Assembly: GCA_964019415.1 (NCBI GenBank)
Contig: OZ025875.1
Span: forward strand, 6,063,806 to 6,127,805
Source of the DNA: Ianthella basta
Lineage: Eukaryota; Porifera; Demospongiae; Verongiida; Ianthellidae
Direction: 5' to 3'
Length of the DNA: 64,000 bases
The notes beneath the pieces were generated by a model. The model was not told the DNA's origin and did not search any database. It saw nothing but the letters and a program-made list of their open reading frames with translations. Each line of letters begins with the position of its first letter. Position 1 is the stretch's first letter. Shown here piece after piece: positions 55,886 to 64,000 of the stretch. The position numbers were made by a program, and so were the translations under genes.

Positions 55886-56812
55886 TTACTGTGTAGCAGC
55901 TCTTCTATGCAGCCAACTACAGGCAATAATTTTCTTGGCCTGCTCTTGCACCGGTTTCAGGAAGGCCATGATGATGATGGGACTGAGAAGAAGGGAGACA
56001 ACAACGGAGCCATAGCTGAGGTACACTCCTGGTGCTTCTGAGTTGAAACTCAGTAGGGGTGGAAGGATTTGACCTGCAAAGTTGATGCCACCACCAACCA
56101 CAAGGAAGAGAGAGAGCTTGGCCATTGCCTTTCGGTACTTTGTCCCTTCAGTGACAATGTTCTTTCGTATGTAACAGAGACAGACAATGGGTACAACAAT
56201 GCTGACTGTCAGTGGTGTGAGTCCTCCAAAGATGGCTAGCACGATAAGGAAAGTGTAACGAGCCTGAATGATTATGGCATTTTTGCTATCTGGGAAACAG
56301 GCCACACCGTGGACAAACTGCACTTCATAGACATAAGGAATTAAGGCATAGATGCTTAGAATCATGGGTCCAAGCCACATGATAGGAATGATAACTGCAG
56401 CACAGTGTAAGCTGATGGTCTTCTTGCCAAACCTCAGAATGGCCAAGATTGCAAACGAAAATGCAGCAAGGCTCCACAGTCGTGCTGCCACTCCTGTGGC
56501 ATACACCCACAAGCTCATTCTACATAGGTAAAGTGGTCTGGGGTGAAGTGCACTCTTATTTAGGAAGACAATAGAAGTGACGCCTATCATCACAATACTT
56601 GCTGCCATTTGAAGCCCTGCTATCAGAAGGTTGATGAGGAAGAGACGAACTGGTCTGGGAACTGAGGTGGCCATCAGGAGTGCAAAGATGGTGAATCCAA
56701 TCATCACAGCGGCCACAACTGTTATCATAGTCAGCAGAATACAGTAGGCCATGAAGCCAGAGTTGTTGAGGGAAGTGTCATTTGCTGGCAGAGAGGCAGA
56801 GGAGTTGTCCAT
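55886..56812 (-). CDS. 7TM receptor, B' type (copy 2), intact
   Basis: 308 residues from MDNSSASLPANDTS; an ATG four codons earlier (56824) is the alternative. It is the only uninterrupted B/B' gene of the two large units. Marks are MIGVTSIVFLNKSALHPR (NKS sequon), CRMSLWVYATGVAARLW, TISLHCAAVIIPIMWLG, ECL2 GVACFPDSKNAII and YGSVVVSLLLSPIIIMAF in TM7, with S before the conserved P. The tail is CSWLHRRAATQ. The Arg codon in GTKYRKAMAK that is TGA in the partner at 40702 is AAA-flanked and intact here. Confidence 0.85.
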   Translation of the reverse strand: MDNSSASLPANDTSLNNSGFMAYCILLTMITVVAAVMIGFTIFALLMATSVPRPVRLFLINLLIAGLQMAASIVMIGVTSIVFLNKSALHPRPLYLCRMSLWVYATGVAARLWSLAAFSFAILAILRFGKKTISLHCAAVIIPIMWLGPMILSIYALIPYVYEVQFVHGVACFPDSKNAIIIQARYTFLIVLAIFGGLTPLTVSIVVPIVCLCYIRKNIVTEGTKYRKAMAKLSLFLVVGGGINFAGQILPPLLSFNSEAPGVYLSYGSVVVSLLLSPIIIMAFLKPVQEQAKKIIACSWLHRRAATQ

Positions 56813-56885
56813 AATGGTGTACATGTGATTCTGAAGCTCTACACTGTTTGCATACTCTCCTTAAGCTTCAAAGAGGACAGTGGTT

Positions 56886-56891
56886 CTTATA
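56886..56891 (-). promoter_or_regulatory. TATA element
   Basis: TATAAG, 74-79 bp before the MDNSS start at 56812. Confidence 0.5.
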
Positions 56892-58042
56892 CAGGTGCGA
56901 GTGTGCTTCAATATGTTCAATATCCGGCCCATGTGAATGGAGAAGACTGGACACAATTTGCATTGTGTCTTATGATTGCTGTCACAGGTCACTTGGCACT
57001 TCATGTGTACGAGATTCCCATATGCATGGGCATACATACGTAGGATGTTTTAGCACTGGTGTAGGTTGTGCCAGCTTGTTGGGAGACTGAAGGAAGATTA
57101 AGTACTAGTGTTAACAATTCTGAGCAAAGAATCAATGTATATATTACTGATGGCTTTCTTGTATGGCTCCATCCATTTCTGAATGAGCTTCTGATTCAGA
57201 TAGTATCCCAATGAACTTTGCACACATGTATGCTAACATTTCAAATGTGTTCAAAGCAGAATGTGTCTTTACATATGCAGGTCAACTGATTTGTGTATGC
57301 TTAGACAAGATTGCTGTAGATTGATGATTGTAGCTGAAAGATGCAAACGGTTTGGATTTGTTATGAATTGATGCATGACATGGTGTATATGTGCTAATCT
57401 GAATGCCATAATACAGTACGTACATAATCTGCCTACTGTGTCGATAGAATGAAATTGCAATCTTAAACTATTGTACATTTGCACATGATGAAAGACGTGC
57501 ACTCACAATGATCTGTTGTTAGTACACACAACAAAGATATATTGAATCTGAACCCTATACATAGTTGTGTAATTGAATGAACATAGTAATTGTATTCAGT
57601 GCCCTGGTACGTACTTGCCAGCACATCTGTATTGATGTGCAGTATTGTGAGGCCAGTGTGTTATGCTGAACATTAGACTAAGGGAAGTCTTTGAATAGCT
57701 TATAACAGCAAGAAACATGTCATACAAGTCCATTCACACAAACATCCACCAATTGAAATCAGTCAGCCTCAGCCGATTATTAGCCACTGATAGACAAACG
57801 AGTATGCACACATACTATTATTATAGCAACACTACACATGCATGAGTATATGGAAAGGAACAACTGCTTATAAGTTAGAGAGAATATGCATAGCGCATGT
57901 CTGAGTGGGAGGGCTCCATGTCTGAGAAGGAAACCTATAATTATGCTAAATTAATCTGCATACTATTTAATGCTGTGCCAAATTGCACAGTCCATCATAC
58001 TCCGATCTTTGCGTCCACTGATTGAATTATCTAACTATTCTG
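56892..58042. repeat. B'-gene upstream spacer (copy 2)
   Basis: Parallel to 41722-42871; no gene is seen. Confidence 0.75.
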
Positions 58043-58984
58043 TCAGTACTTGTGGCACTTTAAAATCATTGTGTACTGTTGGTTGCAAGTCACAATCTTC
58101 TTGGCCTGCTCTCGCAATGGCTTCAGGTATGCCATGATGATGATGGGAGTGGGGAAGAGGGAGATGACAGCAAGGCCATAGCTGAGATACACTCCTGGTG
58201 CTTCTGAGTTCAAACTAATTAGAACTGGAAGGATTAGACCTGCAAAGTTGATGCTGCCCCCCACTATGAGGAAAAGGGAGAGTTTGGCTATTGCCTTTCT
58301 GTACTGTGTCCCTTCTGTGACAACGTTCTTGCTGATATAACAGAGGCACACAATGGGCACGATGATGCTGACAAGGACAGGGGTGAGCCCTCCAAAGATG
58401 GTCCATGTAGCAAAGAAAGCATAACGAGCTTGACGGATAATGGTACTGTTAGTACCAGTAACAGGGAAACAGGCCACACCGTGGACAAACTGGGCTTCAT
58501 AGACGTAAGGAAGTATGACATAGAGGCTTACAATCATGGGCACAAGCCACAGGATTGGAATGATGACTGCAGCACTCCACCAGCTGATGGTCTTCTTGCC
58601 AAACCTCACTATGGCCAGAATTGAGAATGAAAATGCTGCCAGATTCCACAGTCTTGCCACCGCTCCTGTGGCAAAGCCCCACAGGTACACTCTACATAGG
58701 TACAGCGGTAAGGGAGAATGTGTGCTCACTGCTATAAGTACAGCAGCTGTGCAGGCAACTAACAGTGAAATCACTGCCACGAGAAGTCCTGCCAGCAGAA
58801 GGTTGATGAGGAAGAGGCGAACTGGTCTGGGAACTGCAGTGGCCATCAGGAGTGCTAAGATAGTGAGTACAATCAGGGCACCGGCCACAGCTGTTGTCAT
58901 AGCCAACAGTATAGAGTAGGCCATGAAGCCGGGGCTGTTGAGTGAAGTGTCATTACCTGGCAGAGAGGCAGAGGAGTTGTCCAT
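58043..58984 (-). CDS. 7TM receptor, A type with mosaic patches (copy 2, first A)
   Basis: 313 residues from MDNSSASLPGNDTS; an ATG at 59050 adds 22 residues. It keeps the two-residue-longer ECL2 (GVACFPVTGTNSTII) of its partner at 42872. Two stretches do not follow that partner: VISLLVACTAAVLI matches the receptor at 25002 (VISILVACTATVLI), and TISWWSAAVIIPIL matches the W-W type seen at 10966 and 37204. ISLNSEAP replaces FSFNSGAP before TM7. The tail is CNQQYTMILKCHKY. Confidence 0.85.
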   Translation of the reverse strand: MDNSSASLPGNDTSLNSPGFMAYSILLAMTTAVAGALIVLTILALLMATAVPRPVRLFLINLLLAGLLVAVISLLVACTAAVLIAVSTHSPLPLYLCRVYLWGFATGAVARLWNLAAFSFSILAIVRFGKKTISWWSAAVIIPILWLVPMIVSLYVILPYVYEAQFVHGVACFPVTGTNSTIIRQARYAFFATWTIFGGLTPVLVSIIVPIVCLCYISKNVVTEGTQYRKAIAKLSLFLIVGGSINFAGLILPVLISLNSEAPGVYLSYGLAVISLFPTPIIIMAYLKPLREQAKKIVTCNQQYTMILKCHKY

Positions 58985-59055
58985 AATGTTGTACGTGTGA
59001 AGAACGCAACCTCTACACTGTAATTGCATGCTGTCATTCAAAAAGGGCAATGGTT

Positions 59056-59061
59056 CTTATA
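59056..59061 (-). promoter_or_regulatory. TATA element
   Basis: TATAAG, 72-77 bp before the MDNSS start at 58984. Confidence 0.55.
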
Positions 59062-60548
59062 CTGCAGGTGTGAGTGTGCTTCAATATATGTTTACTATTG
59101 ATCCGTCCCATGTGAATGGAGATGACTGGGCACAATTTGCTTTCGATTGCTGTCACGGGTCATGCACCTGGCACTTCGATCATGTGTATGATGCTGATTG
59201 GACACTGTATCATTCATAATCATTTTCAAACCTATTTGAGTGCATCATATAGGTGTATTGTACACGTCCTGATCATGACTTGGGCAGCACCCGCTATCCT
59301 TTGTAGCCCAATAATTGTTCAAGTGTGGAATTCGAAAGTTCATGAATATGCTCCACCATTCTGATGTACCATAAGTGGATATATAGTGAAGTAATGCAAT
59401 CCATGTGGTGCTATAAGTGATGTTCACCCTTGGCCTTTGTTCTTGGGTGGATATAGCGTATGCACCACATGCACTTTAGTGTGGTATAATTATATTATAA
59501 TGCAATCATAACACTTACAGTACTTTTAATACAATTGTATATCTTACCACACATGCACAGAGATGCCCTTGAGAGGTTGTCTACTGAGTGAACTCAATGA
59601 GTTATTGAATGCATGGCGCCAGCAAAGTACGCTGCACTGATGTGCTCTAACAGAGCTAGAGAGGCAATTTTATAATGCCATGCTGACTGCAGTTCTCTGT
59701 CCATTCATGAACTTAAGTGTGTACATGCATGCACATGTGGCTTGGCAACTAATCAAGACATCAACGCAAATGAAAACAGCTACACTGCACAAAAGTCATC
59801 TAAATCACAACAGGCACACATACATAGAACTTTACTGTACATATGAGGACAAGCAGCTACGCACATGCGGAGAGCCATTTACATATATAATCATGCCTCC
59901 TAAATCTCTTCATCCATTATCCTGATATTGCATCATTGACCATTTTACCAAAGTGCCATATGAATATGATTGTCACAGCCATGAATATGATTATAGCATG
60001 TATATAGGTGGCAAACCTGTATTCAGACCACATTCAACTATGAAACATGTCCGGATACAGGGCTGCTTAGAGATGTTTGGGGCCCAGGGTCTATTACGAA
60101 TTTGGAGGACCCTTGCACATAAGTAGCGTCCCTCACAGTGGCCCCCACTGCTTGCCAACTGCCTTTTGCCTATACCTTACTTGGCAGTCCCATAGACACG
60201 TGACATCTATGTATGCCCTATATACAGTGCAGGACTACTCAGTCAGGCAAATTATATAGCTGTACATGATCAGTAGCATATGGCACCCTAATATTTTGAC
60301 ATTCTAGAATGTGCATAAGGCACTGCTTGTCTCTTTCCACCACTCTTGACCGTACACCTCCGTGCCATGTGGGTGGTATACGTATATACTGCATTGCAGT
60401 TGGTGAGCATAAACCACCAGTGTTCTTAAAGTGGATTACTAGAGCACAATCAAGCAAACGCAGGACTGGGGTTGTGTCACCTGCTTAAGACTGAGAGATA
60501 CAGGGACATGTATAGATGGTAATACAACTATAAGTGAAACTATAAGTA
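59062..60548. repeat. A-gene upstream spacer, copy 3
   Basis: Same module as 43895-45408 with small deletions, for example near 60365 where the ATGCATGCTC...GAATGG segment is shorter. Confidence 0.8.
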
Positions 60549-61518
60549 TTAAATTTGTGTCAGTTGTTTGCGTACCATCAGTGCTTGTGATGCTTTCCAT
60601 TCTAACAGCTCTTCGATGCAGTATGCCACAAGTGACAATCTTCTTGGCTTAAGGAAGACCAAGATGATGATGGGAGAGGGGAGGAGGGAGATGAAGGCTA
60701 TGCCATAGCCGACATATACTCCTGGTGCTTCTGAATTGAGTGATATTAAGACTGGAAGTATTTGACCTGCAATACCGATGCCACCACCAACCACAAGGAA
60801 GAGGGAGAGCTTGGCCATTGCCTTTCGGTACTTTGTCCCTTCAGTGACAATGTTCTTTCGTATGTAACAGAGACAGACAATGGGTACAACAATGCTGACT
60901 GTCAGTGGTGTGAGTCCTCCAAAGATGGACCACACAGCAAAGAATGTGTAACGAGCCTGAATTATAATGGTGTTATTTCTGTCAGGGAAGCAAGCCACAC
61001 CGTGGACAAACTGCACTTCATAGACATAAGGAAATAAGACATAGATGCTTAGAATCATGGGACCAAGCCACATGATAGGAATGATAACTGCAGCACAGTG
61101 TAAGCTGATGGTCTTCTTGCCAAACTTCACAATGGCCAAGATTGCAAACGAAAATGCAGCAAGGCTCCACAGTCGTGCTGCCACTCCTGTGGCATACACC
61201 CACACGCTCATTCTACATAGGTAAAGTGGTCTGGGGTGAAGTGCACTCATGTTTAGAAATGTTTAGACAATAGAAGTGACGCCTATCATCACAATACTTT
61301 TGGCTTACCGCCATTTGAAGCCCTGCCAGCAGAAGGTTGACGAGGAAGAGGCGAACTGGTCTGGGAACTGAGGTGGCCATCAGGAGTGCAAAGATGATGA
61401 ATCCAATCATCACACAAGCCACAACTGTTGTCATAACCAGCAGTATAGAATAGGCCATGAAGCCAGGGCTGTTGAGGGAAGTGTCATTTGCTGGCAGAGA
61501 GGCAGAGGAGTTGTCCAT
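60549..61518 (-). pseudogene. 7TM receptor, B type, several lesions
   Basis: It shares the 7-base TM2 insertion of the copy at 45409 (here near 61293-61305). It adds a short duplication near 61253 (GTTTAGAAATGTTTAGACA) in ECL1 and a 16-base deletion at about 60650 between direct repeats GGCTT. The deletion removes part of helix 8 and throws the tail out of frame (KPRRLSLVAYCIEELLEW). TM3-TM7 are still clean (60549-61250), so the damage is recent. Confidence 0.85.
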
Positions 61519-61591
61519 AATGGTGTACATGTGATTCCGAAGCTCTACACTGTTTGCATACTCTCCTTAAGCTTCAAAGAGGGCAATGGTT

Positions 61592-61597
61592 CTTATA
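61592..61597 (-). promoter_or_regulatory. TATA element
   Basis: TATAAG, 74-79 bp before the MDNSS start at 61518. Confidence 0.45.
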
Positions 61598-62775
61598 CAG
61601 GTGCGAGTGTGCTTCAATATGTTTACTATTGATCTGGCCCATGTGAATGGAGAAGACTGGACACAATTTGCATTGTGTCTTATGATTGCTGTCACAGGTC
61701 ACTTGGCACTTCATGTGTACGAGATTCCCGTATGCATGGGCATACATACGTAGGATGTTTTAGCAATGGTGTAGGTTGTGCCAGCTTGTTGGGAGATTGA
61801 AGGAAGATTAAGTATTAGTGTTAACAATTCTGAGCAAAAGAATCAGTGTATATATTACTGATGGCTTTCTTGTATGGCTCCATCCATTTCTGACTGAGCT
61901 TCTGAATCATATAATATCCCAATGAACTTTGCACACATGTATGCTAACATTCCAAATGTGATTAAAGCAGAAAGTGTAAATGTCGTGAAATTCTTTACAA
62001 CTATCTTTACATATGCACGTCAACTGATTTGTGTATGCTTAGACAAGATTACTGTAGATTGATGATTGTAGCTGAAAGATGCAAACGGTTTGGATTTGTT
62101 ATGAATTGATGCATGACATGGTGTATGTGCCAATCTGAATGCCATAATACAGTACATACATAATCTGCCTACTGTGTCGATAGAATGAAATTGCAATCTT
62201 AAACTATTGTACATTTGCACATGATGAAAGACGTGCACTCACAATGATCTGTTGTTAGTACACACAACAGAGATAACAATGAATGTGAACCCTATACATA
62301 GTTGTGTAATTAAACGAACATAGTAATTGTATATTCAATGCCCTGGTACTGCCAGCTCAACTGTATTGATGTGCAGTATTGTGGGGCCAGTGTGTTATGC
62401 TGAACATTAGACTAAGGAAGGTCTTTGAATAGCTTATAACAGTAAGAAACATGTCATACAAATCCATTCACACAAACATCCACCAATTGAAATCAGTCAG
62501 CCTCAGTTAGCCATTCATTAGCCACTGATAGACAAATGAGTATGCACACATACTATTATTATAGCAACACTACACATGAGTATATTGCACATGAAAGAAA
62601 CAACTGCTTATAAGTAAGAGAGAATATGCATAGTGCATGTCTGAGTGGGAGGGCTCCACGTCTGAGAAGGAAACCTATATGCTAAATTAACCTGCATATT
62701 ATTTAATTCTGTGCCATATTGCACAGTTCAACATACTCAGATCTTTGCGTCGACCCACTGATTGCATTAATTCTG
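61598..62775. repeat. B-gene upstream spacer (copy 2)
   Basis: Parallel to 46470-47626; no gene is seen. Confidence 0.75.
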
Positions 62776-63711
62776 TCAGTACTTGTGGCACATTCCAATC
62801 ATTGTGTACCATTGGTTGCAAGTCACGATTTTCTTGGCCTGCTCTCGCAATGGCTTCAAGTAGGCCATGATGATGATGGGAGTGGGAAGGAGGGAGATGA
62901 CAGCAAGGCCATAGCTGAGATACACTCCTGGTGCTTCTGAGTTGAAACTCAATAGAGTTGGAAGGATTTGACCTGCAAAGTTGATGCTGCCCCCCACTAC
63001 GAGGAAGAGAGAGAGCTTGGCCATTGCCTTTCTGTACTGTGTCCCTTCAGTGACAATGTTCTTCCTGATGTAACAGAGGCAGACAATGGGCACGATGATG
63101 CTGACAAGGACAGGTGTGAGCCCTCCAAAGATGGTCCATGTAGCTAAGAAAGCATAACGAGCTTGACGGATAATGGTACTGTTAGTATCAGGGAAACAGG
63201 CCACACCGTGGACAAACTGGGCTTCATAGACATAAGGAAGTATGACATAGAGGCTTACAATCATGGGCACAAGCCACAAGATAGGAATGATGACTGCAGC
63301 TGTGCACCAGCTAATGGTCTTCTTGCCGAACCTCACTATGGCCAGAATTGAGAATGAAAATGCTGCCAGACTCGACAGTCTCGCCGCCCCTCCTGTGGCA
63401 AAACCCCACAGGTACACTCTACATAGGTACCGTGGTAAGGGGGAATGTGTGCTCACTGCTATAAGGACAGCAGCAGTGCACACCATAAGCATCAAACTCG
63501 CTGCTACCAGAAGTCCTGCCAGCAGAAGGTTGATGAGGAAAAGGCGAACAAACCTGGGAATTGATGCAGCCATCAGGAGTGCTAAGATAGTGAATACAAT
63601 CAGGGCACTGGCCACAGCTGTTGTCATAGCCAACAGTATAGAGTAGGCCATGAAGCCAGGGCTGTTGAGTGAAGTCTCATTTGCTGACAGAGAAGCAGAG
63701 GAGTTGTCCAT
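62776..63711 (-). CDS. 7TM receptor, A type (copy 2, second A)
   Basis: 311 residues from MDNSSASLSANETS, intact. It has ASIPRFVRLF after TM1 and GGAARLSSLAAFSF in TM3, where Ser replaces the TM3 Trp that is invariant in its sisters. The loop before TM6 is the consensus YIRKNIVTEGTQYRKAMAKL. ECL2 is GVACFPDTNSTII. The tail is CNQWYTMIGMCHKY. It corresponds to the receptor at 47627 in copy 1. Confidence 0.85.
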   Translation of the reverse strand: MDNSSASLSANETSLNSPGFMAYSILLAMTTAVASALIVFTILALLMAASIPRFVRLFLINLLLAGLLVAASLMLMVCTAAVLIAVSTHSPLPRYLCRVYLWGFATGGAARLSSLAAFSFSILAIVRFGKKTISWCTAAVIIPILWLVPMIVSLYVILPYVYEAQFVHGVACFPDTNSTIIRQARYAFLATWTIFGGLTPVLVSIIVPIVCLCYIRKNIVTEGTQYRKAMAKLSLFLVVGGSINFAGQILPTLLSFNSEAPGVYLSYGLAVISLLPTPIIIMAYLKPLREQAKKIVTCNQWYTMIGMCHKY

Positions 63712-63786
63712 AATGTTGTACGTGTGAAGAACGCAACCTCTACACTGTGTTAGTATGCTCCATTTCTTTCAAAAAGGGCAGTGGTT

Positions 63787-63792
63787 CTTATA
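63787..63792 (-). promoter_or_regulatory. TATA element
   Basis: TATAAG, 76-81 bp before the ATG at 63711. Confidence 0.55.
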
Positions 63793-64000
63793 CAAGTGTG
63801 AGTGTGCTTCAATATAATTATGTTTACTATTGATCCGTCCCATGTGAATGGAGATGACTGCATGGGCACAATTTGCTTTCGATTGCTGTCACGGGTCATG
63901 CACCTGGCACTTCGATCATGTGTATGATGATGATTGGACACTGTATCATTCATAATCATTTTCAAACCTATTTGAGTGTATCATATAGGTGTATTGTACA

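Larger units (their letters stand above)
52111..64000. repeat. 15.2-kb higher-order tandem unit, copy 2 (cut by window end)
   Basis: Order C (52431), B' (55886), A (58043), B (60549), A (62776) as in copy 1. The final B gene would lie beyond the window. Local differences from copy 1 are scattered substitutions, microsatellite length changes and the gene-conversion-like patches in the A gene at 58043. Confidence 0.9.

Overview
The window looks like nuclear DNA of an early-branching animal, most plausibly a sponge. This is inferred from the mix of content: intronless rhodopsin-like seven-transmembrane (7TM) receptor genes in a dense tandem array, an intronless secreted VWA-Cache (alpha2-delta-like) gene, several LINE families with (TGAT)n or poly-A tails, MITE-like and SINE-like elements, and very long TG/CA microsatellites. 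No bacterial operons, CRISPR arrays, tRNA or rRNA genes were recognised. The species is not identified.

Layout. 1-6750: mostly gene-free DNA with a promoter-like CpG-rich start, TG microsatellites and a large inverted repeat (2820-4560). 6753-8612 (minus): one 619-residue VWA-Cache protein gene with its own TATA box. 8852-9250: LINE 3' relic. 10240-26045: first part of the receptor family on the minus strand (three intact genes of the MNQK/MDNST type or the ENDT type on each side, plus relics), interrupted by a MITE (13838-14377), a retroelement relic (14463-15035) and a LINE with target-site duplication (23013-24548). 27280-28074: dispersed repeats, a SINE-like element with a hammerhead ribozyme, and a receptor gene cut off in TM3. 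28684-64000: the dense array, in which C, B', A and B type receptor genes recur in a ~15.2 kb higher-order tandem duplication (36.9-52.1 kb and 52.1 kb to the window end).

Receptor family count: 13 loci with an uninterrupted 7TM frame (10966, 15350, 21412, 25002, 28684, 31904, 37204, 42872, 47627, 52431, 55886, 58043, 62776) and 9 broken or partial ones on the minus strand, plus two plus-strand 5' fragments. Most genes share a TATAAG element 70-86 bp upstream of a conserved MDNS start. A CArG-box-like site lies further upstream in some. The family keeps the C3.25-ECL2 disulphide pair, the TM4 W and the TM5 and TM7 prolines, but lacks D2.50, DRY, CWxP and the N of NPxxY, so it is a strongly derived class A-like group. 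A role in chemoreception or immune-like sensing is a guess from the birth-and-death pattern, not something the sequence shows.

The strongest leads are the hammerhead ribozyme in the SINE-like element, the 15.2 kb higher-order duplication with gene-conversion mosaics and C-tail remodelling, the inverted duplication that places an opposite-strand receptor fragment in front of each C-type gene, and the recurrent CArG-like sites.
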